A DNA stretch of 64,000 bases from assembly GCA_029262115.1 (NCBI GenBank), contig JAJCZZ010000008.1:52247-116246 (forward strand). Reading direction: 5' to 3'. Origin of the DNA: Gemmatimonadota bacterium (GTDB lineage: Bacteria > Gemmatimonadota > Gemmatimonadetes > Longimicrobiales > Gaopeijiaceae). Shown piece by piece: positions 26,024-38,620 of this stretch; within the stretch, counting starts at the first letter, position 1, and the number at the start of each line of letters is the position of its first letter. The translations under genes were made by a program, and so were the position numbers. Below the pieces are notes generated by a model. That model was not told where the DNA came from. It searched no databases and was given only the letters and a program-made list of their open reading frames with translations.

Positions 26024-26881
26024 TCAGGGCCCGCCGGCCTCCAGCACCAGATCGGTGATCTCCACCCCTGGGCCGACGGCTGCTTCCGTCACGAAACGAC
26101 CCCCATCCCGTCGAAAGAGCCCGGCCTGCTCACCCGGCCGGTTCTCGACCAGGAGGAGGAGTCCGCCTTCCGGGAGCATGTTGAGGAGATTGTCCAGTAC
26201 CGCTTGGATCTGCGAGGCGGTGAAGTAGGCACGGTTCAGGACGTTACCAACCTTCACGACGGTTATGGGCTCACCGTCCCACGGATCGAACATATCGTAC
26301 TGGCGAATGACCACTCGGTCGTCCGCCGTGGTCAGGTCACTCAGGCTCGGGTGGATCAACGGCACTGACACTGCGCCGTCCAGTCGCTTCTTGGCGCGCC
26401 CGATCCGGTCAGCGTGGAGCCGCTGTACAAGCCGGGATTCTTCGGGATAGCTGACAAACCGAGGCCCGGCGATCAAAATGCAACGCCCGGACGTGTCGAA
26501 AAAGCTGACCCCCCCTCCATCCGCTACGTAGCTCACGTCGAGGTTGTGGTCGGTGACGTAGTACCGGCGGAACGACGCCCCGAGACACCGGACGAGGTCC
26601 AGCGAGGTGCTCCCGTCTGATGCCCCGATGTCCAGGATGACGGTCGAGTCGGGGTCCGCGCGATCCAGAAGAAGTCGGTCGGATCTAAGGTGTCGCCCGG
26701 GTCGAGTCGTCTTGAACGTGTCTCCGAACTTGAAGGCTGAGATCGCTGCGGAGACGTCTCCGTCTTCGTCGCCACGCTCCGGCTCAGCCAGTAGCCGAGG
26801 GTCACGCTTGGCGTGGCGGCCCAGAAGATGACCCACCCACCGAGGCCACCCGTCCCGGTTGAGTTTTATGGGGAGTTTCAT
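26024..26881 (-). CDS. SAM-dependent methyltransferase-like protein
   Basis: A 285-residue protein with a Rossmann methyltransferase motif I, VILDIGASDGSTSLDLV (around residues 81-97), then YYVTDHNLD, and a later VVKVGNVLNRAYF plus LLNMLPEGGLLLLVENRPG resembling motifs IV to VI. The product and substrate are unknown. No neighbour indicates a pathway: the AAA+ ATPase lies upstream and the M14 peptidase gene ends 80 bases on its other side. No clear ribosome-binding site at 26881. Confidence 0.65.
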   Translation of the reverse strand: MKLPIKLNRDGWPRWVGHLLGRHAKRDPRLLAEPERGDEDGDVSAAISAFKFGDTFKTTRPGRHLRSDRLLLDRADPDSTVILDIGASDGSTSLDLVRCLGASFRRYYVTDHNLDVSYVADGGGVSFFDTSGRCILIAGPRFVSYPEESRLVQRLHADRIGRAKKRLDGAVSVPLIHPSLSDLTTADDRVVIRQYDMFDPWDGEPITVVKVGNVLNRAYFTASQIQAVLDNLLNMLPEGGLLLLVENRPGEQAGLFRRDGGRFVTEAAVGPGVEITDLVLEAGGP

Positions 26882-26960
26882 GGGATAAAGAAACCGAGGT
26901 GGTCATCGGGTACCAATAGAGCGACACAAAGCAATAATGATGCCCCGCCTTCTTCCTCCC

Positions 26961-29879
<2,919 letters not shown>

Positions 29880-30006
29880 GGGAGTCTCTCGGCGAGTGGG
29901 CCGTATTCGTGGGGACGCTCGGGTGCGGCGCCGGCGCAGGTGCGGCGTAGCGCTCAGCGTTTGTTCAAGAGACAGCTTGCGCAAGGCGATTGCTGCGGGG
30001 ATCCAC

Positions 30007-30642
30007 CTAGCGAATCGTTACCGACCGCTCGAATCGAAACACCGTCTCCACTTCCTCGTGATCGCCGGTAAGACGCGACAACGTCTCCGTGTACGCGTCT
30101 TTCCCCACCGGTGCGAACGTCCACCGCCGCCACGCGGGGCCGCCCTCGGCCATCTCGTCGAGGAACACGCTGGTCACCTGTCCATCGGGTTCTCGTCGTG
30201 CTTCCAGGGTCTGCGATCGACCCGCAGCGTCCATCCAGATGACCGAGTAGCGGTCGGGCCCGGTGGCCCGCCAGAGCGTCAGCGCGTCGAACGAGGCCCC
30301 ATTGGCCATGGTCACGCCCATCTCTGCGCGAAGTACCGCGCCCCCGAGGATCAACTCCCATCCCCGGGAAAGGGTGAGGCGCGCACCCTGATAGTCTCCG
30401 ACACCGTGCCAAAGACCGCCGACCGTCTCGGTGAACGGGTCGCTCGCCATGGACCGAAACCGTTCGTCGCCTTGAGCGGCGATGGGCACTGCGGTCAGGC
30501 CCATCACGAGGCAGATGCCGGTGATCCTCGCAATGGGCGCCGAGCGCGCACGTCGATTCCGGAGTAGCCCGCTCGAGTAGATCGAATCGGGTCGGGTCAG
30601 AGGCGAGCCAGGGGTCACCAAGGCAATTTGTGGCGATTCCAT
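30007..30642 (-). CDS. Secreted hypothetical protein
   Basis: A 211-residue protein. A hydrophobic segment at about residues 39-56 (ITGICLVMGLTAVPIAAQ) is probably a signal peptide, so the true start may be later than 30642. The body is beta-rich (GGLWHGVGDYQGARLTLSRGW, LTLWRATGPDRYSVIWMDAAG, ETVFRFERSVT), like small lipocalin or DUF1579-type domains that report residual weight or activity, but I do not assign a family. It lies alone between the M14 peptidase and the divergent oxidoreductase remnant. Confidence 0.55.
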   Translation of the reverse strand: MESPQIALVTPGSPLTRPDSIYSSGLLRNRRARSAPIARITGICLVMGLTAVPIAAQGDERFRSMASDPFTETVGGLWHGVGDYQGARLTLSRGWELILGGAVLRAEMGVTMANGASFDALTLWRATGPDRYSVIWMDAAGRSQTLEARREPDGQVTSVFLDEMAEGGPAWRRWTFAPVGKDAYTETLSRLTGDHEEVETVFRFERSVTIR

Positions 30643-30714
30643 GCTCGAAGCCTAAGTTGTCGTTGATCCGACGAACAAGCCGGGTCGGCCCCCGCACCCG
30701 GACACCGGACTGCC

Positions 30715-32150
30715 ATGACGCCACGAGATCTGTCTCGACGCGACTTCGTCGCCGGTAGTTCCCGGGCCGCCTTTGGCGCCATGATCGTGCCGGCCCACGT
30801 GCTCGGCGGTCCCCGCTACCGCGCCCCGTCGGACACGCTGAACGTGGCCATCGTCGGCGCTGGCGGGATGGGCGGGGAGAACGCCCAGGCGCTGGGCGGA
30901 GAGCACATCGCCGCCGTGTGTGACGTCGACCACGCGCTGGTGGCCCGCAAAATCCTGGAGCGGACCCGCGACGGCCAGGGGCGGGAGCGCTCCGAAGGTA
31001 TTCGCTGGAAGGAGCAGTACGAAGCGGCGCGGAAGTTCACGGACTTCCGAGCCATGCTGGCCGAGACGCCCGACCTGGACGGCGTGATCATCGCCACGCC
31101 GGATCACACCCACACCGTGATCGCCAAAGCGTGCATGGAGGCGGGCAAGCACGTGTACGTGCAGAAGCCGCTGACGTGGTCGGTACACGAATCGCGCGTC
31201 CTTGCCGAGGTCGCTTCCCGCACCGGCGTCGTCACGAGAACGGCGTGCTCGGTGCCGTGCGCGAAGTCCACGTCTGGACGAACCGACCGATCTGGGCACA
31301 GGGCCTCCTCCGCCCGACCGTGCCGCCCACCGACTTCGACCCCAATGCAAACGACCGGTCGTGGTGGCCCGGCTCGGTGGCCGCGGCGCACGCCACCGCG
31401 CTATGGGGTGACTTTACGGTCCCGGACCACCTCGACTGGGACCTGTACGTCGGCCCGGTGGCGCACGAGGTCGAGTATCACCCGATCTACCACCCCTTTC
31501 ACTGGCGTGGTTGGACGGACTTCGGGGTGGGCGCCCTGGGTGACATGGGGGCTCATCTACTGGACCATCCGTTCTGGGCGCTGGATCTGGGGATGCCGGA
31601 TTCGGTCGAGGCCACCTCGACGCCGTGAGGCGGCCCGTCCGAAGATCCCGTCAGCTATCCCCAGGCCATGACCGTTCACTACGAGTTCCCCGCGCGCGGG
31701 GCGTTGCCACCGGTATCGGTGCACTGGTACGACGGCGGTCTGATGCCCAAGCGTCCCGTCGGGCTTCCCGACGACGTGGAGTTGAACCGGGAGGGTGGGG
31801 TCATCTTCGTGGGCGAGCGCGGCCTGCTCATGCACGGCACGTACGGACGGAAGCCGCGCCTCTTCCCAGAGTCGCTCCGTCCCGCCGGAGAAGCCGATCC
31901 GGACGAAGAGGAAACGGCGGAGGGGATCCACGAAATGAACTGGGCCGAGGCGTGCCGGGGTGACGTCGTGGCCACATCACCGTTCTCCTACGCGGCGCCC
32001 CTCACGGAGGTCATGCTCCTTGGGTTTGTCGCCCTGCGCGCGGGGCAGGGCCGCAAAATCCACTACGACGGACACAACATGCGTATAACCAATGTACCGG
32101 AAGCCAATGCGTTCCTGACACGGGAGTACCGTGCCGGGTGGGAGGTCTGA
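30715..32150 (+). pseudogene. Gfo/Idh/MocA oxidoreductase with Tat leader, disrupted
   Basis: The product begins with a Tat-like leader (LSRRDFVAGSS) and a Rossmann VAIVGAGGMGGENA, and keeps the family's TPDHTH and [11 protein letters not shown] motifs. At about 31231-31240 the reading frame jumps: the segment after GVVT is missing roughly 20 residues (the expected QMGNQGHS region) and the rest continues in a different frame from [20 protein letters not shown] second lesion is an in-frame TGA at 31626-31628, where homologues would have Trp (TP-W-GG). After it the same frame continues intact to 32150. Two independent lesions argue for a true pseudogene, although assembly error cannot be excluded. 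It is followed directly by the DUF1080 gene. Confidence 0.8.
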
Positions 32151-32971
32151 TGCGTCGGCGTGGCATGATGAGTCGGGGTGGGCGGGACACGCCCGCCGGC
32201 GAGGGGCTCCGGCGCTTGATCGGCGGATGTCTGGCCGCGCCGGCGCTGGCGGTGCTGCTCGGGTGCGGAGGGGGCGGAGCGGCCATTGAAGTTGACGGGA
32301 CGGGCGACGCTCGGTTGCAGGAGGTGCCAGACGTGGACGCGACCATGAATCGACTGACCGATCAGGAGCGGGCGGACGGGTGGCGACTGCTGTTCGACGG
32401 TGAATCCCTCGAGCACTGGCGTGGATTTGGACGGGACGACCTACCGGACGGTTGGGCCGCCCGCGATGGGATGCTCACGCGGGTGGGTCCGGGTGGGGAC
32501 ATTATCACCCGCGAGACCTTCGACGACTTCGAGCTCGTGGCCGAATGGAGGGTGGAGTCCGGCGGGAATTCGGGGATCCTGTATCGGGGTGACGAATTGG
32601 CGGACTACATCTATAAGACAGCCCCGGAGATGCAGGTCCTCGACGACGCCGGACACACAGACGGTGGTTCGCCGCTTACCTCGGCTGGCGCGGTCTATGG
32701 TCTCTACCCGGCGCCGCGGGGTGTCGTGCAGCCCGCCGGCGAGTGGAACCACGCCCGGATCGTGGCTGACGGCGCCCATGTGGAGCATTGGCTCAACGGC
32801 GAGAAGGTCGCCGAGTACGAACAAGGCTCCGAGGAGTGGGACCGCCTCGTTGCGGAGAGCAAGTTTGCGCAGTGGCCTCGCTTCGGGACGTTAAGGGAAG
32901 GCCACATCGGGCTTCAGGACCACGGCGACAGGGTAGAGTATCGCAACCTCAAGATCCGGCCGATCGGGTAG
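32150..32971 (+). CDS. DUF1080 (3-keto-disaccharide hydrolase family) lipoprotein
   Basis: A 273-residue lipoprotein (lipobox VLLGC) with a single DUF1080 domain: WRLLFDGESLEHWRGFG, GDIITRETFDDFELVAEW, GGNSGILYRG, then EMQVLDDAGH and GEWNHARIVADGAHVEHWLNG. The family is a lectin-like beta-sandwich, and some members cleave 3-keto-glycosides or bind sugars. Start ATG at 32150 overlaps the previous frame's stop as TGATG with GGGAGG at 32140-32145. It sits in a sugar-oxidation island, which fits the 3-keto-disaccharide role. Confidence 0.88.
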   Translation: MRRRGMMSRGGRDTPAGEGLRRLIGGCLAAPALAVLLGCGGGGAAIEVDGTGDARLQEVPDVDATMNRLTDQERADGWRLLFDGESLEHWRGFGRDDLPDGWAARDGMLTRVGPGGDIITRETFDDFELVAEWRVESGGNSGILYRGDELADYIYKTAPEMQVLDDAGHTDGGSPLTSAGAVYGLYPAPRGVVQPAGEWNHARIVADGAHVEHWLNGEKVAEYEQGSEEWDRLVAESKFAQWPRFGTLREGHIGLQDHGDRVEYRNLKIRPIG

Positions 32972-33069
32972 TCGTGCGACTTCCGTGGGGGACCGACAGA
33001 CGCCCGGCGGCGCTGCGGGGGCGGGCGTTCGCCCGTGCGTTTGGACTCGCCTCGACGTCGGGGTTCGGT

Positions 33070-33348
33070 GTGAAGCGCCGCTCGTTTCTCGTGGGCGTTT
33101 CGACGGCCGCGTTTGGCGTCTGGGCGGGGGCGTGCAGGGAGCTCGGAGAGGAAGCTCAGGAGCGTAGCGCGGACGGGGTTCCCCCCCTTCAAGAAAGCTC
33201 GGCCGACTCGGTGGGCCCCGCCATGCCCGCATCGGCCTCCCTCCCGGCGGCCCTCGGCCTCCAACTGTACACGGTCCGTGAGCCCCTGATGGCCGCGCCC
33301 GAGGCCACTCTCCGGGCGGTGGCCGACGAGTTACCAGGCGCTGAATAG
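33070..33348 (+). pseudogene. Truncated xylose-isomerase-like (TIM-barrel) protein with export leader
   Basis: A 92-codon remnant: a Tat-type leader (KRRSFLVGVSTAAFG), a linker, then only the first conserved stretch of the family (ALGLQLYTVREPLMAAPEATLRAVADE), which ends abruptly with PGAE and a stop. The rest of the roughly 300-residue barrel is missing; the sequence before the next gene shows no continuation. The upstream frame stays open to about 32972 but I see no better start. It is probably a gene fragment left by deletion. Confidence 0.72.
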
Positions 33349-33424
33349 GATGGTCATGACGGTACGAGAAAGCGCGTAAACCATACGCCTGGGCGTCGAT
33401 GCCCGGGCTCGACACGAGGTGATC

Positions 33425-35209
33425 ATGGGGGTCAGGGGACAGGAACCGTACGACGCAGTGATCGTAGGCTCCGGAGCGGCTGGCGGGATGTGCGCCTATG
33501 TGCTCGCCTGCTCGGGGCTGAAGGTCCTGATGCTGGAGGCGGGTCGCGATTACGATCCGGTCACCGAGACCCCCATGTTCAACTTGCCGCGGGAGGCGCC
33601 GCGTCGGGGCGCGAGTTCGCCCGAGAAGCCGTTCGGCTTCTACGACGCGACGGTGGACGGAGGATGGCGCGTTCCGGGGGAACCGTACTCGAGCGCGGAG
33701 GATGCCAACTTCCTGTGGTGGCGGGCGCGGATGCTCGGCGGGCGTACGAACCACTGGGGGCGCATTTCGCTCCGCATGGGCGAGTACGACTTCAAGCCGC
33801 GTTCCCGCGACGGGCTGGGTGCCGACTGGCCGATGACGTACCAGGACATGGAGCCCTGGTACGACAAGACCGAGGCGTTCGTGGGGGTCTACGGCTCCAA
33901 CGAAGGGCTGGAGAACACGCCGAATTCGTCCGACGGAATCCTCCAGCCGGCGCCGGCCCCGCGAGCGGTCGAACTTCTGGCGCAGAAGCATTGCCAGTCG
34001 CTCGACATTCCGGTCGTCCCCCAACACCTGGCCATCCTGACCCGGCCCCAGGAGGCGGACCGTCTGAGCCGGTTCCTGTGGCCGAACAATTCGCTCGGGC
34101 AGCGCGTCACGGCCGAATCGATGCGATCGCGCGCGGCGTGTTTCTACGCGACGCCGTGCGGCCGGGGCTGCTCGATCAAGGCGAACTTCCAGTCACCCAC
34201 CGTATGCCTGCCGCCCGCGCTCGCCACGGGCAACCTCACCATCGTGACCAACGCGATGGTGCGTGAGGTCACCCTCGACGACCGGGGGCGCGCCACCGGC
34301 GTCCACTACATCGACAAGACCACCCGTCTCGATGAGCACGCCACCGCCCGGGTGGTTATCGTCGCAGCCAGCGCCTGTGAGTCCGCGCGTATTTTGCTCA
34401 ACAGTAAGAGCGGCCAGTTCCCGGACGGCCTGGCCAACGGTTCGGGACTCGTCGGGAAGTACGTCATGGACACCGTGGGCGCGGGCGTCGGCGGGCAGAT
34501 TCCCGCGCTCGAGAACACACCCCCCCACAACACGGATGGGGCATCGGGCGGGCACATGTATATGCCGTGGTGGCTCTACGGCCCGCAGACCCGGGGCCGC
34601 CTCGACTTCGCCCGGGGCTACCACATCGAGTTCGGCGGCGGGCGCCGCATGCCCGGCTACGGATTCATGGGCGGGCTCGACGACTTCACGAACGGGTCCT
34701 ACGGGCAGCAATTCAAGGAAGACTGCCGGCGGTACTACGGCTCCTTCATGTACTTTGACGGCCGCGGTGAGATGATTCCCAACGACGACTGCTACTGCGA
34801 GATCGACCCGGAAGGCGTGGACCAGTGGGGCATCCCGACGCTCCGCTTCCACTGGAAGTGGTCGGACCACGAGCTGAACCAGGCGCGCCACATGCAGCAC
34901 ACATTCCGCGACATCATCGAGGCCATGGGTGGCACCGTAACCTCCACCGTGCACGATGACGGTGCGGACGCCATCGCGGCCCCCGGGCAGATCATCCACG
35001 AGGTGGGGGGCGCCCGGATGGGGGCGAATCCAAGGGACTCGGTGCTGAACCAGTACTGTCAGTCGTGGGAGGTGGACAACCTCTTCGTGACGGACGGCGC
35101 CTGCTTCGTGAGCAACGCGGATAAGAACCCGACGCTCAGCATCATGGCCGTGGCGTGGCGCGCCTCGGAGTACATCGTCGATCAACTCGCGACCGGGAGC
35201 ATCGGATGA
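33425..35209 (+). CDS. GMC-family FAD-dependent oxidoreductase (glucoside 3-dehydrogenase-like)
   Basis: A 594-residue flavoenzyme with N-terminal FAD motif GSGAAG (residues 15-20), the ARMLGGRTNHWGR segment, a cysteine-rich ATPCGRGCSIKANFQSP insert, and near the C terminus HEVGGARMG and NADKNPTLSIMAVAWR, which carry the catalytic His/Asn pair of this branch. With the small subunit encoded next, it matches two-subunit GMC dehydrogenases that oxidise sugars or glycosides. Start ATG at 33425 has GAGG five bases upstream. The ATGA overlap with the small subunit shows co-translation. Confidence 0.9.
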   Translation: MGVRGQEPYDAVIVGSGAAGGMCAYVLACSGLKVLMLEAGRDYDPVTETPMFNLPREAPRRGASSPEKPFGFYDATVDGGWRVPGEPYSSAEDANFLWWRARMLGGRTNHWGRISLRMGEYDFKPRSRDGLGADWPMTYQDMEPWYDKTEAFVGVYGSNEGLENTPNSSDGILQPAPAPRAVELLAQKHCQSLDIPVVPQHLAILTRPQEADRLSRFLWPNNSLGQRVTAESMRSRAACFYATPCGRGCSIKANFQSPTVCLPPALATGNLTIVTNAMVREVTLDDRGRATGVHYIDKTTRLDEHATARVVIVAASACESARILLNSKSGQFPDGLANGSGLVGKYVMDTVGAGVGGQIPALENTPPHNTDGASGGHMYMPWWLYGPQTRGRLDFARGYHIEFGGGRRMPGYGFMGGLDDFTNGSYGQQFKEDCRRYYGSFMYFDGRGEMIPNDDCYCEIDPEGVDQWGIPTLRFHWKWSDHELNQARHMQHTFRDIIEAMGGTVTSTVHDDGADAIAAPGQIIHEVGGARMGANPRDSVLNQYCQSWEVDNLFVTDGACFVSNADKNPTLSIMAVAWRASEYIVDQLATGSIG

Positions 35210-35982
35210 CACGCAAGCTTCCGGTGATCCAGGGGCCGGTGACCCAGGGAGATGGCGATTCGAGGCGTCCGTGCGCCTCCGCCCCGACGCCCGACGGAGA
35301 GGCGGCCGGAATGGACCGGCGGCACGCGCTGAAGATCATGGCGCTGGCCGCGGCGGCACCCACGGCGTTCAGCGCCTGTACCGATGACCCTGGCGCCGAC
35401 GCCTCGGCCGCCTCGGGGCGGGCGGCGACGAGTCTTCCGGGCGGGCCGACCGGTAACCCGAAGGCACGGGGCGACGCCTGGGACCCGGACCTCCTCGACC
35501 CGGTGGTGCCGTGGAATCGGCTCCTGACCGACGACGAACTGGAGGGTCTGGCCGCCCTGTGCGACGTCATCATCCCGGCGGACGAACGCTCCCCTTCGGC
35601 CAGCAGCCTGGGATGCCCGGACTTCATCGACGAGTGGGTGAGCGCTCCGTACGAAGGGTCGGAGCGGGACCTCGTCCTCATCCGCGGCGGGACGGCGTGG
35701 CTCGACCGCGAGGCCGCCCGCCGCTTCGGTGCCGGTCGGCGGTTCCGCGATCTGAATGCCGGCCAGCAGCGCATGATCTGTGACGACATCTGCCATCGGC
35801 CGACGGCGGCGCCCGAGCACGAGATGGCCGCCCGCTTCTTCGATCGCGTCCGTGACCTCACGGCGACGGCGTTCTACACGACGGACGAGGGCATGGCGGA
35901 TATTCAGTACGTCGGCAACGTGCCATTGGCGTCGTGGGAGCTACCGCCCCCCGAAGTCCTTCGTCACCTGGGGCTCGCATGA
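35206..35982 (+). CDS. Gluconate 2-dehydrogenase subunit 3 family protein
   Basis: A 258-residue subunit with a Tat-type leader (MDRRHALKIMALAAAAPTAF at residues 36-55, preceded by a 35-residue N-terminal extension), followed by the family's helical domain: RLLTDDELEGLAALCDVIIPAD, FIDEWVSAPYEG, RRFRDLNAGQQRMI and TATAFYTTDEGMADIQYVGN. This small subunit escorts and stabilises the GMC catalytic subunit through the Tat pathway. The overlap ATGA with the GMC gene supports a complex. No cytochrome c subunit is nearby, so electrons may go to a separate carrier. Confidence 0.9.
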   Translation: MTRKLPVIQGPVTQGDGDSRRPCASAPTPDGEAAGMDRRHALKIMALAAAAPTAFSACTDDPGADASAASGRAATSLPGGPTGNPKARGDAWDPDLLDPVVPWNRLLTDDELEGLAALCDVIIPADERSPSASSLGCPDFIDEWVSAPYEGSERDLVLIRGGTAWLDREAARRFGAGRRFRDLNAGQQRMICDDICHRPTAAPEHEMAARFFDRVRDLTATAFYTTDEGMADIQYVGNVPLASWELPPPEVLRHLGLA

Positions 35983-35996
35983 GCCAAGGAGATCGC

Positions 35997-37469
35997 GTGA
36001 CACCATCCGCCACCATCGACCCCCGACGGCTCTTCCTGGGCAGTTGTGTGGCGCTGGTGGCCACGTCCGTCGCCTTTGCGACCGTCGGCGCGGTGATGCT
36101 GGCCCTCAAGCGCGACTTCGTCCTCACGAACGCCGAGGTCGGCTGGATCGGTGGTGCGGCGTTGTGGGGCTTCGCGGTCTCCCAGGTCGTGTTCAGCCCG
36201 CTATGCGACACGTTGGGAATGCGCTTTCTCCTGCGGATGTCGTTTCTCGGACACCTTATCGGTACCCTCGTGATGGTCACGGCCGGCGGGTTCTGGACCC
36301 TGTTCGCGGGCGCCCTGATCATCGCGATGGCCAACGGCCTCGTGGAGGCGGCGTGTAACCCACTCGTGGCCACGCTCTATCCCGCTGACAAGACGGTCAG
36401 GCTCAACCAGTTCCACGTGTGGTTCCCGGGCGGCGTGGTCATCGGCGGCCTCGCGGCCTTTGCGCTCGATCAAGTCGGCATTGGTGCCTGGCAGGTGAAG
36501 TTGTCGCTGATTTTGCTGCCGACCCTGGCGTACGGCGTGCTCCTCCTTACGCAGCCGTTCCCGGAAACGGAAGGCGTGCAGGCGGGCCTCGGGGTCGAGG
36601 AGGCGTTCCGTGCCGTCCTGTCCACGCCGCTCATGTGGGTCATGCTCATTGCGATGGCCATGACGGCCTCGGTCGAGCTCGGGCCCAACCGGTGGGTCCC
36701 CGCCGTTCTCGAAGCCGGCGGCATGGCGGGTATCCTGGTGCTCGTCTGGATCAACGGGCTGATGGCGCTACTCCGGTACCGCGCGGGTGCCGTAGTCCAT
36801 CGGTTCTCTCCGACCGGCGTGTTGATGGTCTCGGCGTCAGTGGCGGGCGTCGGTCTTCTCGCGCTCAGCTACGCACCGCTCGGGGCGATGACATTCGCGG
36901 CGGCGACGATCTTCGCGGTCGGCGTATGCTACTTCTGGCCGACCATGCTGGGCGTCGTTTCGGAGCGGATGCCCCGCACGGGGGCGTTGGGTCTCGGACT
37001 GATGGGCACCGTGGGAATGGCCACCGTGGGCCTCGTCACCTCGCCGATGATGGGGGAGATCGCCGATCGGTACGCGCACGACCGTCTGCCCGCGGTCGAG
37101 ACCGTGGCGGTGCTGAGCCGGGGGGCCACCGACCTTTCGGCCAGGGCCGACCCGGACGCGATGGCGTCGGCGTCGGCGGCCCTGGCGGTGGTACGCACCT
37201 TCGAGTCGACGGGCCGGCTTCCCACCCCCGCGACCGCCAACGCCCTCCGAGCCCTGTTGGCGACCGACGTCCGGCCCGACATCGGGTCGGACGCGCAGGC
37301 GATTCTGGGGCCGGCGGACAACTACGGTGGTCGCGTCTCCTTCCGCTACGTGACACCGCTCTGCCTGGTCCTGGTCGTGATCTTTGGCGCGATGTATGCG
37401 CGAGACCGAGCGGCGGGAGGCTACCGCGTCGAGGACATCCACGGGGACGCGGCCCCGGAGGCGGCGTGA
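35997..37469 (+). CDS. MFS-family transporter
   Basis: A 490-residue protein with about twelve hydrophobic helices. Loop 2-3 is the typical SPLCDTLGMRFLLRM, and the helices contain glycine-rich MFS-type stretches (GVCYFWPTMLGVVSERMPRTG). Its substrate is probably a sugar or keto-sugar given the neighbours. I chose GTG at 35997 because a strong AAGGAG stands at 35986-35991; the ATG at 35979 overlaps the previous stop but has no ribosome-binding site. The insert between helices near residues 360-420 is Ala/Asp-rich. Confidence 0.85.
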   Translation: MTPSATIDPRRLFLGSCVALVATSVAFATVGAVMLALKRDFVLTNAEVGWIGGAALWGFAVSQVVFSPLCDTLGMRFLLRMSFLGHLIGTLVMVTAGGFWTLFAGALIIAMANGLVEAACNPLVATLYPADKTVRLNQFHVWFPGGVVIGGLAAFALDQVGIGAWQVKLSLILLPTLAYGVLLLTQPFPETEGVQAGLGVEEAFRAVLSTPLMWVMLIAMAMTASVELGPNRWVPAVLEAGGMAGILVLVWINGLMALLRYRAGAVVHRFSPTGVLMVSASVAGVGLLALSYAPLGAMTFAAATIFAVGVCYFWPTMLGVVSERMPRTGALGLGLMGTVGMATVGLVTSPMMGEIADRYAHDRLPAVETVAVLSRGATDLSARADPDAMASASAALAVVRTFESTGRLPTPATANALRALLATDVRPDIGSDAQAILGPADNYGGRVSFRYVTPLCLVLVVIFGAMYARDRAAGGYRVEDIHGDAAPEAA

Positions 37470-38620
37470 GTCCCAGGCCGATCCGCTACGGAATGGTGGG
37501 CGGCGGACCGGGGGCGTTCATCGGCCCGGTCCACCGGATGGCCGCGGCCCTGGACGGTCGCTACGAGCTGGTAGCCGGCGCCTTCTCCTCCGATCCAACG
37601 ATGTGCCGGGCCATGGGAGAGGAGCTCGGACTCGGCCCGGAGCGCGTGTACGATGACTTTCGAACCATGGCGGCCCGGGAGGGGCCCCGACCCGACGGCA
37701 TCGAAGCCGTGTCGATCGTGACGCCCAACCACCTCCACCACGCCGTGGCCAAGGCCTTTCTCGAGGCCGGTATCCATGTGATGTGCGACAAGCCCTTGAC
37801 TACTACGCTGCCCGATGCCGAGGAGCTGTGCCGCCTGAGCGAGGAGCGTGACCTCGTCTTCTGTGTGACGCACAACTACACCGGGTATCCCATGGTGAAG
37901 GAGGCGCGGGAGCGGGTCCGTTGCGGCGCGCTGGGAGTCATACGCAAGGTGGTCGTCGAGTACTCACAGGGATGGCTGGCGACTCTGCTGGAGTCCACCG
38001 GGCAGAAGCAGGCCGAGTGGCGCGCCGACCCCGAGCGGGCAGGCCTTTCGTCCGCTCTCGGCGATATCGGCAGCCACGCGCACAACCTGGCCGCGTACGT
38101 GACCGGTCTCGATGTCGAGCAGCTCTTTGCCGACCTCGGTACCATGGTGGAAGGACGGCAGATGGAGGACGACGCCACGGTGTTGCTCCGCTACGTGGGC
38201 GGAGCCCGTGGACTGCTCCACGTCTCGCAGATGAGCACCGGCGAGCGCAATCATCTGAGGCTTCGCGTCTACGGGAGCAGCGGGGGGCTCGACTGGGTCC
38301 AGGAGCGACCCAACCGGCTCCGGCTGCTCTCGCCTCCTGGGGACGTGACGGTCCTGTACCGGGGCAGCGCCAACCTCACGGATCGAGCTCGCGCTCACAC
38401 GCGCCTGCCGGGGGGACACCCCGAGGGCTTCATCGAGGCGTTCGCCAACCTCTACCGGAACGTGGCGGACACGGTGCTCGCGCGCGAGGGTGGGGGCGCT
38501 GAACCCTTCGCCGATGACTTCCCGACCGTAACGGACGGCGCGAGGGGGGTTCACTTCATCCAGTCGGCCCTGCGGAGCGCCGAGGAGGGTGCCTGGGTGG
38601 ACGCGAGTTACGAACCGTGA
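37466..38620 (+). CDS. Gfo/Idh/MocA-family oxidoreductase
   Basis: A 384-residue NAD(P)-dependent sugar oxidoreductase. Rossmann fold [15 protein letters not shown], the [11 protein letters not shown] nucleotide-binding strand, [13 protein letters not shown] (catalytic Lys), and the C-terminal substrate domain with [17 protein letters not shown], containing the conserved D-x3-H of the family. It is a complete, cytosolic paralogue of the broken gene at 30715-32150. GTG start overlaps the MFS stop as GTGA, and the TIM-barrel gene follows with another GTGA, so the three form one operon. Confidence 0.92.
   Translation: MSPRPIRYGMVGGGPGAFIGPVHRMAAALDGRYELVAGAFSSDPTMCRAMGEELGLGPERVYDDFRTMAAREGPRPDGIEAVSIVTPNHLHHAVAKAFLEAGIHVMCDKPLTTTLPDAEELCRLSEERDLVFCVTHNYTGYPMVKEARERVRCGALGVIRKVVVEYSQGWLATLLESTGQKQAEWRADPERAGLSSALGDIGSHAHNLAAYVTGLDVEQLFADLGTMVEGRQMEDDATVLLRYVGGARGLLHVSQMSTGERNHLRLRVYGSSGGLDWVQERPNRLRLLSPPGDVTVLYRGSANLTDRARAHTRLPGGHPEGFIEAFANLYRNVADTVLAREGGGAEPFADDFPTVTDGARGVHFIQSALRSAEEGAWVDASYEP

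Noticed and set aside
31626..31628. In-frame TGA as a selenocysteine or recoded codon
   Set aside because: The expected residue is Trp, a frame-shifting lesion exists upstream in the same gene, and other TGAs in the window act as stops.
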